Assembly: GCA_900756925.1 (NCBI GenBank) | Contig: CAAELX010000041.1 | Location: 1 to 64,000 of the forward strand | Length of the DNA: 64,000 nucleotides | Direction: 5' to 3' | DNA from: an uncultured Roseburia sp. | Lineage (GTDB): Bacteria > Bacillota > Clostridia > Lachnospirales > Lachnospiraceae | Shown: piece by piece, positions 1 through 7,781 of the stretch | Layout of the letters: every line of letters begins with the position of its first letter | Numbering within the stretch: the stretch's first letter is position 1 | The notes under the pieces: model-generated | Seen by the model: only the letters and a program-made list of their open reading frames with translations | What the model was told of the DNA's origin: nothing | Database searches by the model: none | Made by a program: the position numbers and the translations under genes

Positions 1-242
1 ACTTCCGGAGAAATATCCTCTACGCCACGGAGATAGAGACTAAGGTCTGCTCCGCAGCCCCCGGTTTTGTGGAAGCCATTGCTGACACAAAATCCTGCTT
101 TGGGCTCATCGGAGTGCCCGGCGTAATGGAATTTCGGAGGAAGTACCGCTCTCTTTTGGCAAGTCATTTATGACTTTACACAGCCTAACGGTCGGCAGCG
201 TCCCTTAGTTATTTAGTCGGCGACCCCCCAGTATTGCTCTGA
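1..242. other. Unassigned region at the window edge
   Basis: No complete gene is present. One + frame stays open from the window edge to about base 180 but resembles no family I recognise. The stretch is rich in short G+C stems, for example GGTCG near 200 facing CGACC near 223, so a structured RNA or the edge of a repeat is possible. I compared it by eye with the M-box, cobalamin, lysine, SAM, c-di-AMP and c-di-GMP riboswitches, tmRNA, RNase P, SRP RNA and 6S RNA and found no convincing match on either strand. Confidence 0.3.
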
Positions 243-1661
243 CTACGAAAGATGCAGCACATCAATCAACAGCAGCCATGTCAGCCCATAATAAGTCACC
301 ACAGCCACAAGGTCATTCACCGTTGTAATAAGCGGTCCGGATGCCACGGCCGGGTCAACTTTGATCTTGTGAAAGAAGATCGGGATCGCGGTTCCGACAA
401 AGCTTGAGATTACCATCGCAACCATCAGTGAGAAGCCGATACAGCCTGAAACGGCAAATCCGAAGTAAAATCCTTTTCCCTTCACGATACTGATAAACAG
501 CCCAATAAAAAGAAAAGATAAGATTCCAAGCAGCGTACCATTGCAGAAGCCGATGCGCATCTCTTTCCCGACAAGCTTTAACTTCTGCCTGCCGGACAGA
601 TTCTCATCCATCAGCACACGGATTGTAACCGCTAACGACTGGGTTCCGACGTTTCCTGCCATATCAAGGATCAGTGACTGGAAACACACTACAAGTGTCA
701 GTTCCGCTACTACTTTTTCAAATATACCGACGACTGACGATACGAGAAGTCCTAAGAATAAGAGGACGATCAGCCATGGAATACGCTTCTTCATACTCTC
801 TAACAGCGGCTCCTCTAAGTCCTCCTCTGCGGTCAGACCGGCTAACTTCGCGTAGTCCTCTCCCATCTCTTCATCGACAACTTCCACGATGTCCTGTGAG
901 GTGATGACACCAATAATATGATTATCATTATCGAGTACCGGGATGGAATCTTCCGAGTAATCCTTCAGTTCTTCGATACACTCGTTGATGCTCTCTTTCG
1001 CGTATACGTACGGATAGGAGGTTGCAACCAGATCTTCGAGATCCACATATTCCCTTGCGATGATCAGATCTTTCAGATCGATCGCACCGTAAAAGGTGTG
1101 GTCTTCCTCCACCACATACAGCGTTGTGATATTGTCATTCTCCGCTGCCTGGGTCACCAGTTCCTTCATCGCCTGGCGGACGGTGGAGCCGCGCCGGATC
1201 TCGATGAAATTTGTTGTCATCCGGCTACCGATCTCATCCTCATCGTAAGAATGAATCAGGGTGACATCCTGTCTGGCGTCCTCGTTCATCAACTGGAAGA
1301 TCTCGTCACTCTTGTCCTCTTCGAGTTCGTCTAAGATATCGACCGCATCATCGGCATCCATCGATTCGATGATATCCGCCGCCTTCTCCGCATCTAATTC
1401 TTCGATGTACTTTCCAACATCCTCCACATAGGTAAAGATCTCAGAGGTCAGGTCATTCCCTAAGATCCGGTATAGCTTTTTACGTTCTTCCGGAGTCAGA
1501 TCCTCTAAAATCGCAGCAATATCATTCTCATGATAATCCTCGAACTTCTCCCGGATCTCCTCATCCGTCGCATTACTTCGGAGGATGTGGGTCAGTTCCT
1601 GTTCATAGTCTGGTCTTTCCGGAACGAAATCTTCCGGCAGTTTCTTTTCTTCGTTCTCCAT
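243..1661 (-). CDS. mgtE: Magnesium transporter MgtE
   Basis: Homodimeric Mg2+ channel of the inner membrane, gated by intracellular Mg2+. The 472-residue product has the family layout: an acidic, helical N domain (about residues 20-130, with repeated short D/E-rich helices), two CBS domains (about 140-260) and a C-terminal block of about five membrane helices (about 295-470) that includes the conserved DMAGNVGTQS segment. I chose the ATG at 1661 because it follows AGGAGG with a 5-base spacer. An in-frame ATG pair at 1700-1703 has no good ribosome binding site. It appears to be transcribed alone from the promoter at 1905-1934. No classical M-box was found in its leader. Identification is firm. 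Confidence 0.95.
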   Translation of the reverse strand: MENEEKKLPEDFVPERPDYEQELTHILRSNATDEEIREKFEDYHENDIAAILEDLTPEERKKLYRILGNDLTSEIFTYVEDVGKYIEELDAEKAADIIESMDADDAVDILDELEEDKSDEIFQLMNEDARQDVTLIHSYDEDEIGSRMTTNFIEIRRGSTVRQAMKELVTQAAENDNITTLYVVEEDHTFYGAIDLKDLIIAREYVDLEDLVATSYPYVYAKESINECIEELKDYSEDSIPVLDNDNHIIGVITSQDIVEVVDEEMGEDYAKLAGLTAEEDLEEPLLESMKKRIPWLIVLLFLGLLVSSVVGIFEKVVAELTLVVCFQSLILDMAGNVGTQSLAVTIRVLMDENLSGRQKLKLVGKEMRIGFCNGTLLGILSFLFIGLFISIVKGKGFYFGFAVSGCIGFSLMVAMVISSFVGTAIPIFFHKIKVDPAVASGPLITTVNDLVAVVTYYGLTWLLLIDVLHLS

Positions 1662-1898
1662 ACAATCCTCCTTGTTTTCCGCAGGAAAATCCGAGCTCAT
1701 CATGCGAGGAGAGGATTTTCCTCCTTGTTTTCTTTACTATCTTCTGGCAATTGCCTGTTTTCTCTATATTCAGATATGCAATCCTGCACCAAAGCTGCCG
1801 GGGAAAAAAGGATTTTCCTCCTCCGGCACAGATCGCAGATCACATTTTCTCTTCTTAATTTGTCATATTTTTCACAAAATAATTCCGTTTCCAGACAC
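1662..1898 (-). promoter_or_regulatory. Long 5' leader of mgtE with repeated purine motif
   Basis: The predicted transcript start lies about 235 bases before the mgtE start. On the minus strand the motif GAGGAAAATCCT occurs twice (near 1820 and 1715), and AACAAGGAGGA occurs twice, the second time as the real ribosome binding site. A stem TGCCGG/CCGGCA with an A/T-rich inner helix surrounds the first copy. This could be a regulatory leader in which decoy and real Shine-Dalgarno segments compete for the same pyrimidine partners. That idea is inference. Confidence 0.35.
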
Positions 1899-1904
1899 TC
1901 ATTT

Positions 1905-1934
1905 ATTTTATTGTCCGTCCCCCGGTTCTGTCAA
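1905..1934 (-). promoter_or_regulatory. Sigma-A type promoter for mgtE
   Basis: On the minus strand TTGACA (1929-1934) and TAAAAT (1905-1910) are separated by 18 bases. It sits just past the glmS stop codon and points toward mgtE, so mgtE does not have to rely on read-through from glmS. Confidence 0.65.
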
Positions 1935-1941
1935 GGGTGAA

Positions 1942-3762
1942 CTATTCTACGGTCACAACCTTTGCAAGGTTTCTTGGCTTATCGACATCGAAGCCTTTGT
2001 CGGATGACACATAGTAGGCAAGGAGCTGTAACGCCACAGATGCCGGGAGCACCATAAATGCGTCCTCCATATCCGGAAGCTCGATCACCTGATATTCACG
2101 GTCTAAATCTTCTGTGAGCGCTTTTTTGATAAACAGCACGATGTCTGCACCTCTTGACTTCACCTCTTTGATATTAGAGAGTTCCTTGGACTTTAATCGC
2201 TCCTGCGTCACTGCTGCCACAACCGGCGTGTTCTCGGTAATTAACGCAATCGGTCCGTGCTTTAACTCACCGGACGCATACGCCTCCGAATGAATGTAGG
2301 AGACCTCTTTTAACTTTAACGATCCCTCTAACAGAATCGAGTAATCCAGCCCTCTTCCGATCATAAAAAGGTCCTTTGCCTCAAGAATCTTCTTCGCGAT
2401 AACATGGATGTCCCGTCTCTTTTTCAGTACCTCCTGTAAAACCTCCGGCACACGCTCTAATTCGCGGATAAAATCGCGTGTCTGTTTCTCTGTATACACG
2501 CTGCGCAGCAATGCCATCTTCGCCACAACCAGGTAAAATACTGCCAGCTGTGTCGTGTACGCCTTCGTGCTTGCCACTGCAATCTCCGGTCCTGCTGCTG
2601 TATAAAGCACATAATCGCTCTCCCTTGCAATCGAAGATCCCTTCACATTGATGACGGAAAGACACTTCGCACCCTGTTTTTTCGCATACTTAAGCGCCTC
2701 TAACGTATCGATCGTCTCCCCGGACTGGGACACTGCAATCACTAATGTCCGCTCATCAATCACCGGATCCGAATACATGAATTCTGACGCAAGCTCTACT
2801 TCCATCGGCACATGTACGATGGACTTTACAAGTGACTGTGCCACCAGCCCTGCATGCATGGCTGTTCCACACGCCACCACACAGATTCTGTCACACTCTG
2901 TAAAAAGCTCATCCGGCACACCGTCCTCTGTGAAATCCGGCAGTCCGTTCACAATGCGGCCTGCAACTGTATTACGGATTGCTTCCGGCTGCTCCATGAT
3001 CTCTTTTTCCATATAAAAAGGATAACCGTTCTTTCCGGCGCTGTTTAATTCCCAGTCCACCTCCAAAAACTCCGGTTTTACCTCCTGATCGTTCAGATCA
3101 GTCAGAAAAACATGATCCCGATGCAGCTCTAAAATATGATATTCCGGCACTACAAAATACCGGTTGGTAAAACGGCACAGTGCTGTCAGGTCAGACGCGA
3201 GCATTGCGCCCTCCTTACATACAGTCGCAACAATCGGGCTGACATTCCGGATTGAATAAATCACCCCAGGATGATCCTCAAACAGGATCACAAGCGCAAA
3301 CGTCCCCTTTAACTTGCTCACCGTCTTTCTGATCGCCTCTCTCGGGTCGCCTTTGTAATAATGGTTCAGCAAGGCAGCCGCCACTTCACTGTCTGTCTCC
3401 GAGTGAAGGAGATCCTGCAAATCATAGTCTGCAATCAGATCCCTGTAGTTTTCAATAATACCGTTATGGACGAGTGTTACCTTTCCCTGCTGATGTGGGT
3501 GCGCATTCGCATCATTCACGCCGCCGTGCGTTGCCCATCTCGTATGTCCGATCCCACAGGTGGATAACAGCTTCTTTGTGTCACAGATGGTTCTTAAATC
3601 ACTGACCCTGCCGGCACATTTGAAGACCTCTGTTGTCTTCTTCTCCTCATCGCATACAGCAATCCCTGCGCTGTCATATCCACGATACTCTAATAACTCC
3701 AATGCATCAAGTAAAATATTCTTTACATTCTCACTGCCTGTATATCCAATAATTCCACACAT
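1942..3762 (-). CDS. glmS: Glutamine--fructose-6-phosphate aminotransferase (isomerizing)
   Basis: Makes glucosamine-6-phosphate from fructose-6-phosphate and glutamine, the first committed step to UDP-GlcNAc and peptidoglycan. The start at 3762 gives MCGIIGYTG, so the catalytic Cys becomes residue 1 after Met removal. An in-frame start 19 codons earlier would bury this Cys and is rejected. The class II amidotransferase domain covers about residues 1-220 (HTRWATHG and HNGIIENY motifs). Two SIS sugar-isomerase domains follow (about 285-420 and 455-590, with CGTAMHAG and SQSGETIDT), and the conserved C-terminal DVDKPRNLAKVVTVE tail is present. At 606 residues it has the normal length. Expression is controlled by the self-cleaving ribozyme in its leader. 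Confidence 0.97.
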   Translation of the reverse strand: MCGIIGYTGSENVKNILLDALELLEYRGYDSAGIAVCDEEKKTTEVFKCAGRVSDLRTICDTKKLLSTCGIGHTRWATHGGVNDANAHPHQQGKVTLVHNGIIENYRDLIADYDLQDLLHSETDSEVAAALLNHYYKGDPREAIRKTVSKLKGTFALVILFEDHPGVIYSIRNVSPIVATVCKEGAMLASDLTALCRFTNRYFVVPEYHILELHRDHVFLTDLNDQEVKPEFLEVDWELNSAGKNGYPFYMEKEIMEQPEAIRNTVAGRIVNGLPDFTEDGVPDELFTECDRICVVACGTAMHAGLVAQSLVKSIVHVPMEVELASEFMYSDPVIDERTLVIAVSQSGETIDTLEALKYAKKQGAKCLSVINVKGSSIARESDYVLYTAAGPEIAVASTKAYTTQLAVFYLVVAKMALLRSVYTEKQTRDFIRELERVPEVLQEVLKKRRDIHVIAKKILEAKDLFMIGRGLDYSILLEGSLKLKEVSYIHSEAYASGELKHGPIALITENTPVVAAVTQERLKSKELSNIKEVKSRGADIVLFIKKALTEDLDREYQVIELPDMEDAFMVLPASVALQLLAYYVSSDKGFDVDKPRNLAKVVTVE

Positions 3763-3839
3763 AATCCATTCCTCTTCTTTTTCTCTATTTTTACAGCCTC
3801 CGCTGTATTCTTCTTCCAAAGCTTTTTATTTTCCCATTA

Positions 3840-3982
3840 CACCGTATTTGTTTTGCAGTCTCCTGCATATTTGCCGGTATATCTCGCACTGGGAGGTACG
3901 AAAGGGCGTCCGCCGAATTTTCGATAACCCTTTTCCTCGTCAACCTGCTTTTTCTGTCGTTCCTGCAGGTACCTGGCGCTGG
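3840..3982 (-). ncRNA. glmS ribozyme (glucosamine-6-phosphate-activated)
   Basis: On the minus strand the leader contains the hallmark series AGCGCCAGGT (from 3980), GTTGACGAGG (near 3945), GGTTATCGAAAATTCGGCGG (near 3925) and the ACGCCC that closes it, followed by a 3' stem GCAGGAGACTGC. These match the P1/P2 core and ligand pocket of the glmS ribozyme. Known family behaviour puts cleavage just 5' of the G in AGCGCC, here between 3980 and 3979. The 3' boundary is approximate. When GlcN6P is abundant the glmS mRNA is cut and degraded. Confidence 0.95.
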
Positions 3983-4069
3983 AAGAGAAATGTATGATCT
4001 GCTTCTGTCTTCAGGCAGAATTGCATATCTGAATATATCGTCTGCTATTCACTTTTCAAGGTTCCTTTT

Positions 4070-4098
4070 CGTCGCAGAATTAGTTCTTTCCTGCGACG
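4070..4098 (-). promoter_or_regulatory. Hairpin at the 5' end of the glmS transcript
   Basis: Perfect 8-bp inverted repeat CGTCGCAG/CTGCGACG with a 13-base loop. It begins almost exactly at the expected transcription start (about 4097), so the glmS mRNA would start with a stem. This could shield the 5' end of the short fragment left after ribozyme cleavage. Function is inferred. Confidence 0.5.
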
Positions 4099-4103
4099 TG
4101 TTT

Positions 4104-4132
4104 ACTATACTATGATATTCCAGAAATGTCCA
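4104..4132 (-). promoter_or_regulatory. Promoter for glmS
   Basis: Minus-strand TGGACA (4127-4132) and TATAGT (4104-4109) are separated by exactly 17 bases, each matching five of six consensus positions. It lies 115-125 bases before the ribozyme cleavage site. Confidence 0.75.
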
Positions 4133-4187
4133 GAGGTTCTTTTTTGTATTTTACGGACAGCATGCGAGAGCTGTAACGCCCTGACAG

Positions 4188-4234
4188 AAAAAGGCTCCGG
4201 GCAGCTGGCTTCCTAAAGCCTGCTGTCTGGAGTC
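4188..4234 (-). terminator. Intrinsic terminator after ilvE
   Basis: On the minus strand a long stem (GACTCC...GGAGCC arms with an AGGCTT/AAGCC upper part and a TAGG-like loop) is followed by TTTTT. It lies directly downstream of the ilvE stop codon and separates ilvE from glmS. Confidence 0.85.
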
Positions 4235-4261
4235 TCATTTTTAATCATTCGCAGTTTTCTG

Positions 4262-5326
4262 TTATTTTACTTCTACTGTCCAACCATATTTATCCGGGAG
4301 TCTGCCCCACTGGATACCGGTTAAAGTATCATATAACTTCTGTGTCAGTTCGCCGATCTCGAAGTTGTTGACTGTTACGACGTCATCTTTGTAACGGAGT
4401 TCTCCGACAGGGGAGATAACGGCTGCTGTACCGGTTCCGAATACTTCTTCCAGTGTGCCGTCATGTCCTGCTTTCATCAGGTCATCGACAGAAAGTCTCG
4501 TCTCATTTACCTTGTAACCCCAGTCGCGGAGCAGATGGATCATGGAATCTCTTGTGACACCCGGAAGGACGGTTCCTTCGATTGGTGCTGTGTAGATCTC
4601 ACCGGCAATCTTGAACATAATGTTCATGGTTCCGACTTCCTCCACATATTTACGGTGCTCACCGTCTAACCAGAGAACCTGTGCGTATCCCAACTTCTCA
4701 GCTTTTACCTGTCCTAAGATAGAACCTGCGTAGTTACCGCCACATTTTGTGAAGCCTGTACCACCTTTTACGGCACGGACTAATTCGTCCTCTACGAGGA
4801 TCTTAACAGGGTTCAATCCTGCTGCATAGTAAGCGCCTACCGGGCAGCAGATAATCATGAACTTGTATGCATTTGCCATATGGACACCAAGTGCTGCCTC
4901 TGTTGCAAACATGAACGGTCTGATGTAAAGGGATGTATTTGGTTCAGATGGAACCCAGTCCTCCTCCACTTTTACAAGCGCCTTAACAGCCTCCACGAAC
5001 ATGTCAACCGGGAACTCCGGCATACAAAGTCTTGCATTGGAATTGATCATTCTCTTTGCATTCATTTCCGGACGGAATAACTGGATCTTACCTTCTGCGG
5101 TGCGGTAAGCCTTCATTCCCTCGAATGTCTCCTGTGCGTAGTGAAGTGTAACACAGGCAGGATCCATAGTGATTGGTCCTTCCGGAACAATTCTTGCATC
5201 TTTCCATCCGTCTTCCTTGGTCCAGTCCATCACAAACATGTAGTCTGTCATATATTTACCGAATCCAAGATGTTTCTGGTCTGGTTTCTCCTTTAATACT
5301 TCTCTTTTTTCAAATCTGATATCCAT
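4262..5326 (-). CDS. ilvE: Branched-chain amino acid aminotransferase
   Basis: PLP-dependent class IV (D-alanine/branched-chain fold) transaminase that exchanges amino groups between glutamate and the keto acids of leucine, isoleucine and valine. The 354-residue product carries the group II BCAT signature: the PLP lysine in GFTKCGGNYAGS, EEVGTMNIMF and the C-terminal GTGTAAVISPV phosphate-binding segment. The ATG at 5326 is preceded by AGGAGG with a 5-base spacer, while the ATG 18 codons upstream has no ribosome binding site. It is a single-gene unit with its own promoter (5410-5438) and terminator. The ilvE assignment rather than a paralogue is by family resemblance. Confidence 0.93.
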   Translation of the reverse strand: MDIRFEKREVLKEKPDQKHLGFGKYMTDYMFVMDWTKEDGWKDARIVPEGPITMDPACVTLHYAQETFEGMKAYRTAEGKIQLFRPEMNAKRMINSNARLCMPEFPVDMFVEAVKALVKVEEDWVPSEPNTSLYIRPFMFATEAALGVHMANAYKFMIICCPVGAYYAAGLNPVKILVEDELVRAVKGGTGFTKCGGNYAGSILGQVKAEKLGYAQVLWLDGEHRKYVEEVGTMNIMFKIAGEIYTAPIEGTVLPGVTRDSMIHLLRDWGYKVNETRLSVDDLMKAGHDGTLEEVFGTGTAAVISPVGELRYKDDVVTVNNFEIGELTQKLYDTLTGIQWGRLPDKYGWTVEVK

Positions 5327-5409
5327 AACGTCCTCCTTGTCTGCGAAGCAAAAGCCATTTTTCAAAAAAATCTGCCTCACAATTCTGCTGGAAATTTATT
5401 CTGGAGACT

Positions 5410-5438
5410 ATTATGATACTTTCTTTTTTCAGTGTCAA
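5410..5438 (-). promoter_or_regulatory. Promoter for ilvE
   Basis: Minus-strand TTGACA (5433-5438) and CATAAT (5410-5415) with a 17-base spacer. The leader to the ATG is about 75 bases. No T-box or peptide attenuator was seen in it. Confidence 0.75.
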
Positions 5439-5557
5439 GATTATTCCCGGTTCTTATATCATGCATGAATTGAAATTATATTATTCTTATATTTTTATAA
5501 CTCAGTCTTATTGCATTTCTCAACGCTGCTTTCTCTCTGGATGCCATCGTTCCGCTA

Positions 5558-6172
5558 TTAGCCCTTCATTCTCTTAATCACCTTAAGCCTTGTGAAATCC
5601 TCGCGTTCTTTCTCCTCCAGATACTCCTGGATCTCTTTGGCAAGCTTCTCGAATTTCGGGATGGTGATGTTCTGTAAGGCGTTCGCCCTTTTCTGCGTCT
5701 TTTTAATGTTGTATGCCAGACGGTATGCCGAATTCTCAATCTCGGCAAGACGGATCGTCAGCTCTTTCACTTTCTGGAACTGGGCACATGCCTCGTCTAA
5801 GGAAATCTTTGTACCATAAAAAGAATAGGCAGGCTTCTGCGGCTTTCTGTCGTATTCCACCTTTGGGATCTCAGTTCCCATGACACTTCTTCTTTTGATG
5901 CGGATAGAGTCCTCCACCGGCACGGAGAGGCTGACCTGCTCCACCTCATGGATTCCCATCTGGATGTTCGCCTTTTGCAGAGCGCGGTAAGCGCTGCTGA
6001 AGGTCGCATCGATCTCCTGCTGTATGTCGGTTGCCTCGGCGATTAAATCCATGAGCTCGCGGATTAAGATATTCCGCTTTTTGTCCATCAGGTCGTAGCC
6101 CTGTCTGGAGAGCGCCAGGGAGTTTTTTGCGAGGATCAGATTGCCTTTTGTTGGGAATGTGTTTGGATCCAC
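5558..6172 (-). CDS. atpD: V-type ATP synthase subunit D
   Basis: Central rotor shaft of the V/A-type ATPase, turning inside the A3B3 hexamer. The product (about 204 residues) is almost entirely helical, with the family N-terminal TFPTKGNLILAKNSLAL segment followed by the two long coiled-coil helices and a C-terminal basic tail. Two in-frame GTG codons compete as starts. The one at 6172 is preferred because AGAGGTG lies about 6 bases upstream, while the GTG at 6181 abuts the purine tract with no spacer. It is the last gene of the operon and is separated from atpB by 181 bases that contain the short palindromic element at 6203-6271. Confidence 0.93.
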   Translation of the reverse strand: MDPNTFPTKGNLILAKNSLALSRQGYDLMDKKRNILIRELMDLIAEATDIQQEIDATFSSAYRALQKANIQMGIHEVEQVSLSVPVEDSIRIKRRSVMGTEIPKVEYDRKPQKPAYSFYGTKISLDEACAQFQKVKELTIRLAEIENSAYRLAYNIKKTQKRANALQNITIPKFEKLAKEIQEYLEEKEREDFTRLKVIKRMKG

Positions 6173-6200
6173 TTTGTTCACCTCTTTTTGGTTTTTACTA

Positions 6201-6273
6201 TTGGGGCGAAACTCTATTGGGGGGTGTTGGCCGGGAAAGAGGGGCTGGGCTACGTTTTTTGTGAGTTTCGCTT
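6201..6273 (+). mobile_element. 69-bp deletion derivative of the GCGAAACTC palindromic element (copy A)
   Basis: GCGAAACTC (6206-6214) and GAGTTTCGC (6263-6271) form a 9-bp perfect terminal inverted repeat. The outer GGGG on the left and TT on the right match the full copies. The left interior (TGTTGG...GGGAAAGAGGGGCTG) resembles the left arm of copy B, and the right interior (ACGTTTTTTGT) resembles the right ends of copies B and D. The conserved core and the second arm are missing. It sits inside the V-ATPase operon between atpB and atpD, about 30 bases before the atpD start. Confidence 0.75.
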
Positions 6274-6362
6274 TTTAATTCGTTCGTTATTCTGTCCAGT
6301 GACAGTACTTTGTATAAAAAGTTCTGTCGTGAAATCCTTTTGTCTTGTTGGACACTTTATGT

Positions 6363-7754
6363 TTACTCCTGCGGGTAATATTTATCGAGGATTTTGGTGT
6401 CGATACGGTCCAGTTCTTCCCTTGGGAGGATTTTTAAGAGGCTCCAGCCGATGTCTAGAGTCTCGTCGATGGTGCGGTTCTCGTTTGGTCCCTGGCCGAC
6501 GAACTGCTGCTCGAAGGCGGTTCCGAACCGGAGATATTTTTTATCAGTCGGGGAGAGTTCATCCTCGCCGATGACACTGGCAAGATCTCTGGCTTCGCCT
6601 ACGCGGGCGTAGGAGGAGAAAAGCTGGTTGGCAACATCCTGATGATCCTCGCGGGTGTATTTTGCACCGATACCGTCCTTCATCAGACGGGATAAGGACG
6701 GAAGGACGTTGATTGGCGGATAGATGGTCTTCTGGTGTAAGGCACGCTCTAATACGATCTGTCCCTCGGTAATGTAGCCGGTCAGGTCCGGGATCGGGTG
6801 CGTGATATCATCATTCGGCATGGTGAGGATCGGGATCTGGGTGACAGAACCACTCGAGCCCTTCACGATGCCGGCGCGCTCATAGAGTGCTGCAAGTTCA
6901 CTGTAGAGATAGCCCGGATAGCCTTTTCGGCTTGGGATCTCTCCCTTTAAGGAAGACACCTCACGCATTGCCTCTGCGAAGGAGGTCATATCGGTCAGGA
7001 TGACAAGGATATGCATATTTTTTTCAAATGCCAGGTACTCTGCCGCTGTGAGTGCCACCTTCGGTGTAATCAAACGCTCCACAACCGGGTCATTTGACAG
7101 GTTTAAAAACATCGCCACATGGGCGCTGGCACCGCACTCCTCGAACGTCCGCTTGAAATATTCTGCCACATCGTATTTGACGCCCATCGCCGCAAACACA
7201 ATCGCGAACTCCTCATCGGAATCCTCCCCGAGGCTCGCCTGCTCGACGATCTGCGCCGCCAACTGGTCATGTGGCAGTCCGTTCCCGGAAAAGATTGGGA
7301 GCTTCTGTCCGCGGATTAACGTGGTCAGTCCGTCAATGGCAGAGATTCCGGTACGAATATAGTTTCTCGGGTATTCCCTTGTGCATGGGTTTAACGGCTG
7401 TCCGTTCACATCCCGCCATACTTTGGCCTTAATCGGTCCGAGACCGTCAATCGGCTCACCCAATCCATTAAACGTCCTTCCCAAGATATCTTCAGACAGT
7501 CCGATCTCCATCGGATGTCCGGTCAATCTTGTGTGTGTATTTAACAGAGACATCTCCGCGGTGTTCTCGAACACCTGGATGACTGCCTTATCCTCATTGA
7601 TTTCCACGATACGTCCGAACTTCTTCTCCCTCGGACCTCCGTTTCCCGTGTCAACGCCAAATTCCACGATCTCATCGTAGAAGGCATCCTGCACGCCCTC
7701 CACCACGATCAGCGGACCGTTGATCTCACTTAATCCCAAATATTCAATCGCCAT
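6363..7754 (-). CDS. atpB: V-type ATP synthase subunit B
   Basis: Non-catalytic nucleotide-binding subunit of the A3B3 head. At 463 residues it has the normal length and shows the family beta-barrel N terminus ([17 protein letters not shown]), the degenerate P-loop region ([19 protein letters not shown]) in place of a true Walker A, and the [28 protein letters not shown] core, quoted here only to locate it near residues 215-240. The C terminus is helical. It follows atpA by 27 bases in the operon. The 3' flank differs from a standard operon because a palindromic element separates it from atpD. Confidence 0.95.
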   Translation of the reverse strand: MAIEYLGLSEINGPLIVVEGVQDAFYDEIVEFGVDTGNGGPREKKFGRIVEINEDKAVIQVFENTAEMSLLNTHTRLTGHPMEIGLSEDILGRTFNGLGEPIDGLGPIKAKVWRDVNGQPLNPCTREYPRNYIRTGISAIDGLTTLIRGQKLPIFSGNGLPHDQLAAQIVEQASLGEDSDEEFAIVFAAMGVKYDVAEYFKRTFEECGASAHVAMFLNLSNDPVVERLITPKVALTAAEYLAFEKNMHILVILTDMTSFAEAMREVSSLKGEIPSRKGYPGYLYSELAALYERAGIVKGSSGSVTQIPILTMPNDDITHPIPDLTGYITEGQIVLERALHQKTIYPPINVLPSLSRLMKDGIGAKYTREDHQDVANQLFSSYARVGEARDLASVIGEDELSPTDKKYLRFGTAFEQQFVGQGPNENRTIDETLDIGWSLLKILPREELDRIDTKILDKYYPQE

Positions 7755-7781
7755 TTTTTCTTACCCTTCCATTCTCCGCAC

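Noticed and set aside
1704-1940. M-box Mg2+ riboswitch before mgtE
   Set aside because: None of the conserved M-box segments is present on the minus strand.
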